Assembly (NCBI GenBank): GCA_014529385.2
Contig: CM043963.1
Location: 96,412,912 to 96,476,911 of the forward strand
Source: Adiantum capillus-veneris
Taxonomy: Eukaryota; Streptophyta; Polypodiopsida; Polypodiales; Pteridaceae
DNA length: 64,000 bases
Direction of reading: 5' to 3'
The position numbers were made by a program, and so were the translations under genes. Numbering within the stretch: position 1 is the first letter of the stretch; every line of letters begins with the position of its first letter. Positions 33,063 to 42,985 of the stretch are shown piece by piece. Below the pieces are notes generated by a model, which saw nothing but the letters and a program-made list of their open reading frames with translations, made no database searches and was not told the origin of the DNA.

Positions 33063-33690
33063 TTCTCAGGATTGAGACAAATGCGATATGTCCTACATTT
33101 CTCAAATACTTTTCTTAGGTGTTCTAGATGCTCATCTCTCAGTAGAGAATGTACACATAAGTCATCCATGTAGATTTCTAGAAACAGCCTTAAGTATGCT
33201 TTGAAAGCATGTGTCATCAGCCTCTGGAAGGTTGCGGGAGCATTGGTTAGACCAAAAGGCATAACTCGATAAGCATAAATCCCCCACTCCGTTGCAAAAG
33301 CTATTTTATGTTGATCTTCTGGCGCTATGGCTAGCTGGTTATATCCTGAAAAACCATCAAGAAAGGAGTATGTTGTTTTCCCTGATACACGCTCTAGAAC
33401 ATGATCAGTTATCGGCAAGGGATTGTTGCAGCATTCACTTTCTTTAAGTTGACACACACTCGGAGTTTTCCGTTCTTCTTAGGTACTACCACAATCGGAG
33501 ATACCCAATCGGTGTGTTCAATCTCGTATATGAATTCAGCTTCCATTAGCTTATCTATCTCTTCCTTGATTCGCTTAGCAAAAGTATCATTATATGTGTA
33601 TGGTCTCTGTCTGCTAGGCTTTGCGTCTTGTTTCAGTGGGATTGAGTGTTGGCATATCGATGGGTCAACTCCCTTTAAGTCCTTATAAGA
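32972..33690 (-). pseudogene. E1 reverse transcriptase, two frameshifts
   Basis: RT begins at the end of the protease ORF. After TAG 33691-33693, which sits in FA*SYKDLKG where related elements have Trp, the frame continues through IDKLMEAEFIYEIE, WVSPIVVVPKKNGKLRVC and NLKKVNAAT. It shifts near 33420 to LPITDHVLERV, FLDGFSGYNQLAIAPEDQ, VMPFGLTNAPATFQR and the catalytic EIYMDDLCVHS (YMDD at about 33159-33170). It shifts again near 32985 to join the RNase H segment. The F-L-D-G-F-S-G-Y-N-Q block is typical of the Tat/Athila side of Ty3 elements. The active site is intact, but this copy cannot make the whole enzyme. Confidence 0.92.
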
Positions 33691-35727
33691 CTATGCAAAC
33701 ACATCCCTATACTCTCTGAGAAGACTCAAAAGTCTCTCTTCCTCGCCTGGAGACAAATCTGTGGCTATGTAGACCGGTCTAGGTGGCTCACCTGGAGCTG
33801 CTAAATCAACTTTTTTTGCATCCTCATGTCCGTCATAAGATTCGTTCTCCTTCCTCTCTCGAATAGGTGGGGTTAATATCACCTTCCTATTCTCTATTGT
33901 GAATTTCCTATAGTGAGAGGGAACATCCATGTTTTCCTTGATTTTGACGTTTTCATCCTCTCCACTCTCAATTTCTATCGTCCAAACTTCCTTCAGAGTT
34001 TTCTTGAGCTCTCTGTACTTGTTTCTACGTTCTAACTTGGACTCCGTGTATTCTCTGTTGCGCTTGTTCTTTTGTGATTTTTCTGTTTCAGTTTTCATTC
34101 CATTCTTTTGAACTTGATTTCTTGAGCCTCGTTTGTCTTTTCGTAAGCTCTTTTGATCACTGCCTCTCATTCTTCCAGAAATCTTATCCTTAACACAATC
34201 TTCAGCCTTTACTAGCATTAGGAATAGATTTTTTCCTCTTATTCTAGGCATCGGATTGGTTCTCACCCCTTTTGTTTTTTTCTTTGCTCTATAGTGTTTC
34301 TGGCGTTGTTTAGTTTGGTTCAGAAAATCATAAAATCGGACATCCATTATAGTTTCTTCATTTCCGCTTGAATTGTCCGTTGACTCGTTGTCTGCTTCAT
34401 TTCCCCACTCTGGATGATTGGGAATGTCGTGAAACACCTCTTCTTCATCTTCTTTTTCCAGTGTATTGTTCTTTTCAGTTTCTTTTTCGAGTACAGTTCT
34501 CAACATGAAATATGGAACCACGTCGTACCCGTCCTTGTCGCAAAATTTCGTTGTGGGACCATCCGGAATTGCACAAACATCTAGGGTTGCTAGAATGTGT
34601 GTCCATTCTAATGGTTCAAATGTGTCCTCTGGAAAGGGTTCTCCTACATAAGTTTCGTCTTCGATAGCCCTTTCTAAAACACAATCTTCTCGTTTCAGAC
34701 TTCCACATTTCGAACCTCCACACATCCATAACTCCTTGGGTTTACCTAACCAAGCTGGAAATTCGGATCCCGCCAAAGTAGCTGAATCAAACTCCTCCAC
34801 CGGTGTGCGGTTCACATCTTTGTAGCTATGGTCTTTCAGGTTCACACGTGTAGTGGTTTCCATATTTCTCAAGTATATGTGATCGTAGCCCCAATCTTGG
34901 ACCATTTTCAATTGTCTCATGAATGGTCTTCCCAATATGATATCATAGTTATTCTCCTTGGAAAAATCGACAATAGCAAAAGTATGTTCGTATTCAATGC
35001 CGCAAGAAGTCACTACGACTTTCTCTAATAAACCCATAGGTTTCTCCATGTGTCCATCTGCTAATTGGAGTTTCAACCTAGTCTTCCTTATTGCTGGTTT
35101 CCCCCATTTTTTCCAGATTTCTTTTGTAGCAATGGCTACCCCTGCTCCGCTGTCTAGTATTGCCATCGTCTTCACTCCTTGGAATTCAACTGGTAAGGTT
35201 GTATTCCCCTCTTCACCTTCGCAATACTCTCCGACCTTGTTTAAAGGTAAAGGCTTAGCGTTCTTTTGTGGCTTGCTCAGCTCCTCTATTCTCTCTTGCA
35301 ATCTCGATGTTGGATCTTTTATCCCGAATTTCTCCAAGCATTTTCCTACAGTGGTCCACATATGTGGTCTTAGCCTCAAAAGCTCAGCTAGAGTGATAGT
35401 GCATGTCACTGGTGTTGACAAAATCTCTATCAATCCTTGCGAGTCCATGACTTTTTCTGATGAGATTTTTCGTGAGGGAAGTGCTCTAATCTCGGATTTT
35501 GCTTCATACTCTCCTAAGTATGAAGGTAAGGTTTTCAGTGAATGAGGTTTGCTCTCCATTGTTCTAACAGAGCCCCCATCTCCCCAGTAAGATTGCAGAT
35601 CCAAGTCCACTTGAGATCCTGTCTCAAATTCCACTATGGGAGGATTCCTGGTGTCCTTTTCCCAATTTGTCTGATTAGCTTGGCAACTTAGCTCGTTTGC
35701 AAAGTTGCCTCTCTCACTTGTTTCCAA
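33691..35727 (-). CDS. E1 protease ORF with long linker (678 aa segment)
   Basis: The open segment lies in the -1 frame relative to Gag, overlapping its 3' end by about 45 bases, so the protein is probably made by frameshifting; no classical slippery heptamer is obvious. The frame has no in-frame ATG at the very start. Residues 1-170 are a linker (LAELLRLRPHMW). The canonical retropepsin is about 175-275, with D192-S-G-A, LADG at about 222-225 and ILGRPF at 264-269. A 350-residue acidic then basic linker (KRNREYTESKLERRNKYREL) leads to the RT start, APGEPPRPVYIATDLSPGEE. The protease would cleave Gag-Pol. It is the first of two retropepsin domains in E1. Confidence 0.9.
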   Translation of the reverse strand: METSERGNFANELSCQANQTNWEKDTRNPPIVEFETGSQVDLDLQSYWGDGGSVRTMESKPHSLKTLPSYLGEYEAKSEIRALPSRKISSEKVMDSQGLIEILSTPVTCTITLAELLRLRPHMWTTVGKCLEKFGIKDPTSRLQERIEELSKPQKNAKPLPLNKVGEYCEGEEGNTTLPVEFQGVKTMAILDSGAGVAIATKEIWKKWGKPAIRKTRLKLQLADGHMEKPMGLLEKVVVTSCGIEYEHTFAIVDFSKENNYDIILGRPFMRQLKMVQDWGYDHIYLRNMETTTRVNLKDHSYKDVNRTPVEEFDSATLAGSEFPAWLGKPKELWMCGGSKCGSLKREDCVLERAIEDETYVGEPFPEDTFEPLEWTHILATLDVCAIPDGPTTKFCDKDGYDVVPYFMLRTVLEKETEKNNTLEKEDEEEVFHDIPNHPEWGNEADNESTDNSSGNEETIMDVRFYDFLNQTKQRQKHYRAKKKTKGVRTNPMPRIRGKNLFLMLVKAEDCVKDKISGRMRGSDQKSLRKDKRGSRNQVQKNGMKTETEKSQKNKRNREYTESKLERRNKYRELKKTLKEVWTIEIESGEDENVKIKENMDVPSHYRKFTIENRKVILTPPIRERKENESYDGHEDAKKVDLAAPGEPPRPVYIATDLSPGEEERLLSLLREYRDVFA

Positions 35728-38135
35728 AATTCATTGTAATCCTCATCTCTTCCGTCATCCTTTTGTGTATTTTCAGGCTTTTGTGCACTGGGAGTCTTTT
35801 CAGCTACCCGTGAAACGATAGTCTCTTGTTGAATTGGGTTTTCCTTTCCACAATTCATTGTTTCTTTTGGTGGTTCTAATAAGGCTTGTGCAGTCTCGAT
35901 CATTCTCTGGCACATTTCAAGTCTCTGCTTTTCCAATTCCGCGTTTGGGTATGTCATCCACCTCTGTTCTTGTGTTTGGTTGTTCTTTAACCTAGCTTCG
36001 TAAGCTCTCATCAGTGAGTCCAATGGTTCGTGTACTTTGTCGACTAGCATTGATCCCCCTGAGCTTAAGCTCCTTGTTTCTTTGATACTCTTTTGTTTCG
36101 TTCTTTCCGGGCTCATCTCTCGTTTCCCGTTTTGACTCTCGAGTTTTTCTAATCTAGCTTTAGTTTGCTTTAGTTCCTCAGCTAGAATAGCGTCTTCACA
36201 TTCTTTTCTCAACTTCATGCGTGCTTTTCTAGCTTTCCATGTGTTTTTTTGACTCCGCGGTCCTTGACTAACCACGTCAGTTGCTAACTTTCCATTCTCA
36301 GGTTCTCTAGTGGTTTTCTTAGCTTGAGCTCTAGTAACAACTTGCGTTGGTATCAGAGTTTCATTTTCAGACCCACTGCTGGTAGGAATAGTTTCTAGCA
36401 TATTCAATGTTGTCTTTTGCACTTTGTTTGGATTCTTTGAACAATCCTCAATGAAGTGAGTAACCCCACACTCAGTGCAATAAGCGTTTATTCTAATGAT
36501 TTCCGTATGTGGGCAAACATTCATCAGATGGTCGCCTCCACACTTGTAACAGGGTCCTAGTGCTGGTCTTGGTCCCATTTGATTTGTCCTTTGTGGATAG
36601 GATGGTCTTTGTCCTGTTAACCCTCCATGATCTATGAACATCAATGTTCTTGCGTCCATATTGTATCTCTCTTCATCAGAAGCACTTGTAACTGTTGGTG
36701 TTCCAACATTCCCCATCATGCCCCATGGTTCTGGTTGTTTTGGTTCTTCTGGTGGGTAATACACTGTCGGAGACATGTGTGCACCCGATTCTTTGTAATA
36801 GGCTTGAGCAGGCACTAAGGCTTGTTCTTCGTGATTCTCTAAGGTTGGTGCATATCTAATGCCCACTGGTCTTGCTCCTGGTAAAGGTGGTTGTTGTCCC
36901 AATACCGGTTGCGGTCTTTCTATCCCCATAGGTCCCGGTACATTTCCCGTTGGGTATCGAGGTACTGGATGTATCTGAGGTGGTGCTAACTGAGCAGGAG
37001 GTGCATACTGGCGCTCCCTTACGTACCCTTTTTTGTAATAGCACTCCTCTGTTGGATGATTTGTCCATTTTTGTTCAATAGCACACCATTTCAGTGGTTT
37101 TGGCAATGGTTTTTGGTATGGTGCCATCCTTTTTAGAGCATCTTCTATCATTTTCTCTACATTTGGCATGGTTGTTGTTTGAACATTCTTTTTAGTGGTA
37201 GTCTCGCTCGCTACGGAGGAGGAGCTACTGGATGCAAAATCTGTATCCGCTGACACCTCTCCATAAACCGTACAGTTATCCACTAAGTACAATGCCTCTC
37301 TCGTTACTTGCTCGAAACTTGTACAAGCTTTCAAGTGCAAGTCCTTCTTGAGAGTGTCGTTCCTCAGTCCCTCAATAAAGAGAACAGATAGTCTGTCATC
37401 TTGTGGTCGTTCACGTATTGGACATCTCTCAATGTATTGTTTGAAGCGAAGTGAAGCTTCCTTCACTTTTTCGTGTTCTCTCTGTTTAAAAGCATATATT
37501 TGTGAGACCGTATTGTGCTTAATCCCTCGTTTTGAGAATTCCTCAGCAAACTCTCTTAGCAAATGGTCAATGTCATGGAATCCCCCTATGTTCATTGGTT
37601 GAAACCATGTCAATGCAGTACCTTCTAGAGTAAGACCAAATCCCTCGTATTGTGTATGGAAATCTGTTATCTGCTCAGCTCTTAAGACTTGCTTAAAGAG
37701 TGACACATGTCCATACGGATCTCCTGAACCACCATACTTCTTTGGCATACACTTGGCTACTTGAGATGGTATCATACGTCTATGATCTGCTACCAATCTC
37801 ATTGCTCCTGTGTCTCGGCTAAAGCTTTCTCTAGCATCATGGACTTCATGGGTTACCCTAGTCGGTTCCTCTGCCCTGAATCTACTACTGGGAGGTAAAT
37901 GTGATGGTTCCGCTTCAAACCTTGGACCTGGAGTGGTATAGGTGGGGATTGGAACTGCACTACCTCGATTCGTCTCCATTGACTCTCTGGAATGTAATGA
38001 TCCCATTGGTCCGAGCTTCGAGTTCCAAGGTTGGCTGAAAGAGTCAGCAACCTGAGTTCTTTGTCCTCCTGTTGTCATTGAGTTTTGCACTCCAGTTGTT
38101 GGTGCTGGTCTATGTGAGCTAGAAGTAACATAATA
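35688..38135 (-). CDS. E1 Gag, main part (capsid and zinc knuckles)
   Basis: Open from just after TAG 38136-38138 to the stop at 35688. The first ATG in this segment is at 38078, but the frame is continuous with the N-terminal part upstream. The capsid (retrotransposon Gag) domain lies about 115-260 residues in (YGGSGDPYGHVSLFKQVL, LTLEGTALTWFQPM, EFSKRGIK, LRFKQYIERCP, LFIEGLRNDTLKKDL). A Pro-rich region follows, then two zinc knuckles CYKCGGDHLMNVC and CTECGVTHFIEDC, spaced C-x2-C-x3-H-x4-C, one residue shorter than the usual knuckle. An earlier WC...NHPTEEC cluster may be a degenerate third. The C-terminal third is charged and helical (LRKECEDAILAEELKQTKARLEKLE). It packages RNA in the particle. 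The closest relative in the window is E4 Gag (61483-64000). Confidence 0.93.
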   Translation of the reverse strand, partial: YYVTSSSHRPAPTTGVQNSMTTGGQRTQVADSFSQPWNSKLGPMGSLHSRESMETNRGSAVPIPTYTTPGPRFEAEPSHLPPSSRFRAEEPTRVTHEVHDARESFSRDTGAMRLVADHRRMIPSQVAKCMPKKYGGSGDPYGHVSLFKQVLRAEQITDFHTQYEGFGLTLEGTALTWFQPMNIGGFHDIDHLLREFAEEFSKRGIKHNTVSQIYAFKQREHEKVKEASLRFKQYIERCPIRERPQDDRLSVLFIEGLRNDTLKKDLHLKACTSFEQVTREALYLVDNCTVYGEVSADTDFASSSSSSVASETTTKKNVQTTTMPNVEKMIEDALKRMAPYQKPLPKPLKWCAIEQKWTNHPTEECYYKKGYVRERQYAPPAQLAPPQIHPVPRYPTGNVPGPMGIERPQPVLGQQPPLPGARPVGIRYAPTLENHEEQALVPAQAYYKESGAHMSPTVYYPPEEPKQPEPWGMMGNVGTPTVTSASDEERYNMDARTLMFIDHGGLTGQRPSYPQRTNQMGPRPALGPCYKCGGDHLMNVCPHTEIIRINAYCTECGVTHFIEDCSKNPNKVQKTTLNMLETIPTSSGSENETLIPTQVVTRAQAKKTTREPENGKLATDVVSQGPRSQKNTWKARKARMKLRKECEDAILAEELKQTKARLEKLESQNGKREMSPERTKQKSIKETRSLSSGGSMLVDKVHEPLDSLMRAYEARLKNNQTQEQRWMTYPNAELEKQRLEMCQRMIETAQALLEPPKETMNCGKENPIQQETIVSRVAEKTPSAQKPENTQKDDGRDEDYNEFWKQVREATLQTS

Positions 38136-38939
38136 CTAATGTAGTGGTCCCCCAAAGTATGTATATCCTTCTAATTCTTTCTTGCCCATTGTTGAGTATT
38201 GCCTGCCATACTTATCGTAAGCGGCAATTTTCACTTCTGATCCCTCTGTGTAGGTAAAGACATAGAGTCTTTTTTGGTCTGTCAACTCTCCGGTGTAGGG
38301 TTCTTCACATCTATAATAGAGATCTTGCTCCCCATTATTATATTTGTATAGCCCCACATAGATGTTATCAGTGTTGATCCTTGTAGTTTCATTCTCTCTT
38401 CTTAACCTCGCATTAGGGAAGTTCATTATTGGTGCTTTCTCCTCGAGTTCTTCATCTATTTTGGCTTTGGTGCCCATCAATCCCCACTTGTCCACAATGT
38501 TAGGGTTTAGGACTACCAAGTACATGGTACCCTCGTCATCTAGATATCTATCTCCGCTATAGCTCACAGGCACTAAGTCCCTGAACTCACTAGGTCTCTC
38601 TTCTATCTTTACACAATAGCGGTCCATTCCATGTTTGTAGATCTTGGCACCTTGCTCATTGTCGTACTGGTATTTTATGAACAATAGCTTCATGGTGGCG
38701 GAAGGGTTTGATGATCCTGCTGCCATATTTTCTCTGTTGTTCAGGTTCAAGTGTTCCAAATTTTCGGTGAAAATCTCGTAAGATCTCTCCGAAGAAGTAT
38801 CAGAGACACTTCCTTCAAAGATCGGCTCTAATGGTTGCACCCAACTTTGGTTTACACTTCCCTCGGTTGATATGACACTTGCTGGTTCCCCTTGTTTTGG
38901 TTGATTATTCCGGAGATTCCTGCCCGATCTCAAATTCAT
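38136..38939 (-). CDS. N-terminal extension of E1 Gag (ORF-A)
   Basis: Starts at ATG 38939 (MNLRSGRNLRNNQ) and runs 268 codons to TAG 38136-38138. The next codons stay in the same frame and lead straight into Gag, so this is probably the first part of one ~1,085-codon Gag broken by a CAG-to-TAG type change, or an ORF separated from Gag by a read-through stop. The domain has no family I recognise. It shares with E4 60389-61419 the start MNLRSG, a SVNQ segment, a Y-x7-GA-x-[IV]-Y block and the motif NPN-[IV]-[IV]-[DE]-KWGL, followed by Tyr/Trp-rich strands (YVGLYKYNN). The conservation between diverged elements indicates function, perhaps in particle assembly or RNA recognition. Confidence 0.8.
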   Translation of the reverse strand: MNLRSGRNLRNNQPKQGEPASVISTEGSVNQSWVQPLEPIFEGSVSDTSSERSYEIFTENLEHLNLNNRENMAAGSSNPSATMKLLFIKYQYDNEQGAKIYKHGMDRYCVKIEERPSEFRDLVPVSYSGDRYLDDEGTMYLVVLNPNIVDKWGLMGTKAKIDEELEEKAPIMNFPNARLRRENETTRINTDNIYVGLYKYNNGEQDLYYRCEEPYTGELTDQKRLYVFTYTEGSEVKIAAYDKYGRQYSTMGKKELEGYTYFGGPLH

Positions 38940-40349
38940 CAATTCCCCTAAAGGACTTTAACTTTTCCGTCTCGGCAATTTGTTTTCCTCAAGCTTTTGT
39001 GGTCAGAATTGATCCAAACTGATTGATACTTGGTCAATTGTTTAATCTTGTCAGTTGGACAACTTCTGTTTCATTAAGTGAGAATTTTGTTGCAGTTTCT
39101 GTGAAAAAGACATTATACGCGTATGATGTCTTTTTCACAGATTTTGACTATTTTGGTTATGCTCACCTTTAGTGACCCCTTTATGCTCTGTTCACTCACA
39201 AAATTCAGTTTGAACTCTGTTTGAGCAAGTTATGACTAATTTAGGCTTTTCTTGGCAATTTTCCGCTTTTGACTTGTTTTTTGGGTCAATTGTGATCCAA
39301 ATGGGATGAAACTTGAAATATAACCTCTAGACAGCTATTACAATGGATCTGTGTTAGCAAAGTATCAAAATATGCCCAAAATTAGGTCAAAGACATCATA
39401 CGCGTATGATGTCTTTTTCATCAATTTGGGTCCAAACTTGATATTTATGCTTCCAACAGTGCCTGTAACAATCTTGTCAGGTCAGATATCAAAAATAAGC
39501 AGTGGTTGTGCCAAAAGACATTATACGCGTATGATGTCTTTTGTCCCAGATTTTGACTATTTTTGGTTTTAAGCCTTCTCCAATGTTTATAATTGAGTTT
39601 CAAGTGTTTTTGTCAGGTCTGAATGTAAAAACAAGATTTGAATCCAAAATTTCCTATTCTTTGCGTTTCTTGGACTCCGACTTGTCTTTTTGGGTTTCTT
39701 TGAGTGTTAATGCTCTTGTTTTAAGTTGATCTTAAGGTAGAACCCCCCTTCTAAACACTCTGGCAATGTCAAATTTTCAATTTTAGTCTCTGTTTAGGTC
39801 CTGAGACATCATACGCGTATGATGTCTAAAGTTGCAGATTTCCAGTTTTTCAGCACAGAACTCTTCCAATAGCTCTTTTAAGTGCTCAGCAACAATCAGT
39901 TACACAGAAAATTTTTCTGAACTTTGTTTATTGCATATTTCACTACCAAAGTGACTTTTTCAGTGATCTAACATGCAATCAAACACATCAAGCAAATAGA
40001 ACACCAATTGATAGCTCTAGATCAGGATCAAATGAGGCCCTTCCTAAGCTACTTCTAATCATAAAATGGATTTTTTTTGCAATTGAAAATATAAAGAGAT
40101 TTACTACCACACAAGGAGTAGCAAATGCTTTTTATGTCAACAACCACTTAAACACCATCAAAAACAATCTAATCTAAGCTAAACTAAAAATACTGTCAAC
40201 ACGGAAGACCCAGGAATACCCCACTTCCTAGTATCTCTCGAGACCTTCGGAGTCCACCACTCCTAGATCTTTTCTAACTAAAGTATACAAAGTAGTTTAT
40301 ACGACTCACCTCGTAGGATTAGTCTAAGGTCACCTACTTAGGGCTCTCG
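38940..40349 (-). other. 5' leader of E1
   Basis: A 1.4-kb non-coding leader between the primer-binding site and the Gag start, without a supported gene. Four palindromes occupy 39108-39827 (separate entry). Packaging and dimerisation signals of LTR elements normally lie here. Confidence 0.8.
39108..39827. repeat. Palindrome array, E1 leader (four copies)
   Basis: The same 24-bp palindrome as in the 3' block lies at 39108-39131, 39392-39415, 39516-39539 and 39804-39827. Copies one and three carry a single C-to-T change in the left arm (GACATTATA). Spacings are 284, 124 and 288 bp, the same long/short pattern as downstream. As RNA each could form a 9- or 10-bp stem with a CGCG centre. Confidence 0.95.
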
Positions 40350-40367
40350 TCCCCGGCAGCGGCGCCA
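40350..40367 (-). other. tRNA-Asp primer-binding site of E1
   Basis: The plus strand TCCCCGGCAGCGGCGCCA matches the 3' end of plant tRNA-Asp(GUC) at 17 of 18 bases and lies two bases inside the LTR. tRNA-Asp priming is known for Athila/Tat-type elements. Confidence 0.92.
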
Positions 40368-40369
40368 AA

Positions 40370-40993
40370 TGTTAAGGCGGTTACGCCGCTAGCGGAAGCT
40401 AAATAGTGAGAACTCAACCAACAACAGAATTTGTCAGACGAGGACGGAGCTTGACCCGCAGGTGCATGGAAACAACTAGGTGGGTGTCAAATCACCTACT
40501 CGACCTTCTAATGACAATCACTACTAAGGAAATCAAATCTAAGTTCTAGAATACGCAAGTGACTGAAATCCGTACTACGAACGAATGCTATACGAAATAG
40601 GATCTAGAATCATTGAATCGATCTCAAACTCAAGGGAAAGTCTAGACACTAGGTAAGAACAACACCCTAAAGACTTGAACTGCAAAATCAACCTATAACC
40701 ACTCCGTGCGGCAAACGCATATGAAGACAGGCCGAAAAATACAGGTGACCGAAACTTGACCCCGATGGTACTAATGTGTAGCTCTACTCGTTGTGGTTCT
40801 ATAGATATGCTGCACGCTCTATTCCGACACACGAGTTGAAAGAAAACTCACACCGAAGCTCGTAGGAACTTACCACACGTAGAAGCCGATAGCGCGCACT
40901 CTTGGTATTGGTGCGTAGCTCTCACCGTTGCTAACACAATGGCGGTGACGCTTCTCCAATGGCGGCCCCGTAGCTCGCGTAGCAAGAAGATAA

Positions 40994-41040
<47 letters not shown>

Positions 41041-41107
41041 ACACAGTCACGGCGCTCAAAAAACTCACTTTGATTAATGATTCAATCTCCCTTAGGTTAC
41101 AAAACTT
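40370..41107 (-). mobile_element. 5' LTR of E1, truncated
   Basis: Identical in order to the 3' LTR from TGTTAAGG until GTTACAAAACTT at 41107, where it stops. The last ~212 bases of the LTR (its U3 start, with the TATA box) are missing and plus-strand E3 sequence begins. It contains a (CT)n run at about 40997-41037, longer than in the 3' copy. The element therefore lacks a complete promoter. Confidence 0.93.
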
Positions 41108-42919
41108 AAAGAAATTGCTACAGACACGGTAGACTTGCACCCGCTCTCCAATGACTGGGACGTGGTGATGACAAAGCTATCCGGATTGAGGGCAAAATCC
41201 ATGGCTTCAAAGAAAGAGATGACAACTCTCAAAGCCACTGAAGAAAAGATCAAAATAGAAGTAGATTCTCTGCAGGCACAAAGCCAAAGGCACAAGGAGA
41301 GAGAAGCCGACCTAAAGGCCAGCTTGGCAAGGGCTCTGCAAAACTGCCAAGCAATGGAAGAAGCAAATCAGGAAGCAGCAAAACGAATACAAGCAGCTGA
41401 AGAAGAGTTTCAACATCTCAGCAAGTCATTGCGAGATGCCCAAAAAGAAAGAGATAATCTGACACTACAGCTGGCAGAAGAATCAAAATAAGTAGAGGCC
41501 ATGAGGAATGCCAAGGAAAGAGCAGAGATAGAACAAGAAGCAAGCCTGGATGAAGTCCTTGAGCTCAAGGACCAACTAAAAGTCAAAGATCAAACCATCC
41601 AAAGTCTGCGAGCATTACCTGCTAGAGTTAGAGCTACGAGCTCGACTCAAATCATGTCTGAGAGCCAACTCTATGAAGAGCAAATGCAGGAACTTCAGAA
41701 AGATCTCTCTCTCGAAAAAGCAGAGATTGATGATGGCTGAAGGTTCTATATTCATGAAAACTAGAATGGAAGAGGGCCAAAAAGCCCTGCAAGAAGAAGT
41801 GGAAAGCATGAAGATAAAGCTCGAGGAGGCGGAAAGAGTAAACGCCGAACTTAATGACCTCCTCGTGAATATGGGTGGAGAAGCTGAAGCGGAAAACCAA
41901 ACACTCCTCAGGAAAATTGAGGAGTTGAAAGGCCAGCAAAGAGGAGAGTCAAAGAGCTCAGGGCCAGCCGCCAATGAGGGCATTGACCTAGAAAATGTGG
42001 CAGATCCTGTGGACATGCCTATGCAAGAGGAAATCATAGCAGGATCCTCTCAAGAGCCACAGGATCTAACACAAGGAGAGGAGGAAAAATTGTGTAAAGC
42101 AATAGAGGTAGAGCTTAGAGAAACCACAAAAGAAGCCTTGGAGTGGGAGCAGAGGGTCTTCAAATCTATGACCATTCAGAAGATCGACGCCAGCAATCTC
42201 AGGCGCGATTGGCTTCAACCCTCTCTCCCATATCCATTGCTGAAATATGAGGCAACTACAATAAAAAAGTGGATCAGAGAAGAACCAGTTGTACCTCTCT
42301 ACAATGCAGATACCTCAAAATCAGAAGGGGTCAAGCTTATTGTGGACTCTCAGCCAAAGTGGAGGAAGGCCTGGCTTACAAAGTACCCACAATACCTAAT
42401 CCACTTGGTAGAGGCACCTAAAAATATCAGAGACAACCTCAGCTTCTGTCCTCTACCAAGGGTTAGGACGTGGAAGGCATAGGAAATTGCCAACCCACTT
42501 GGCTGAACTACCCTAAGCTGTCGGGCATGAAGGCAGGTGAGAGAATAAGTGTCCAATACATGGTGAAAACCCTAACAGGCGCCATAAAGTTTTTCACTGG
42601 ATCACCTGACCTTACATGCATTATAATGAGAAAAATCTGCATAACCATCTTAGCAGTGTTCGAGACCTTCAAGCCAGGCCAGGTGACCGACAACATCTTC
42701 TTCTTCCAGGATACATACAGATGCGCCTATGATCTGTCAAGTCAGCCTTCCAAGGAGGTGATACATGCGTTGTATCAAAGGATCATGTTTCTACCATCCT
42801 ATCACCTCCAGGCTTTTGAAGAAGCATTCTATACAGGGTTCTTCACCATATATACTGACATCTTAGGCCCAACAATGCTGAACCTACATGCCAGGTACGA
42901 ATCACTGCTAAAGATGTGA
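41108..42919 (+). pseudogene. ORF3 of element E3 (coiled-coil protein), broken
   Basis: Plus-strand homologue of E1 ORF3. Coiled coil runs from KEIATDTVDL through the heptad-rich MKIKLEEAERVNAELNDLL region, then WEQRVFKSM, LRRDWLQPSLPYPLLKYE, QPKWRKAWLTKYPQYLIHLVE, PLPRVRTWK, KFFTGSPDLTC and QRIMFLPSYHLQAFEEAFYTGFF. An in-frame TAA at 41489 and frameshifts near 41720 and 42478 break it. The 5' half is missing at the join with E1. Identity with E1 is moderate along the C-terminal domain, showing that this domain is maintained across diverged elements. Confidence 0.87.
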
Positions 42920-42971
42920 GAAACAATACGATGAAGCAGCAGATCAAGGCCATGTCGGGGACGACATAAGC

Positions 42972-42985
42972 AAGGAGGGGGGGAG
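42972..42985 (+). other. Polypurine tract of E3
   Basis: AAGGAGGGGGGGAG directly before the LTR start TGTTAGAAG, as in E1. Confidence 0.88.
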
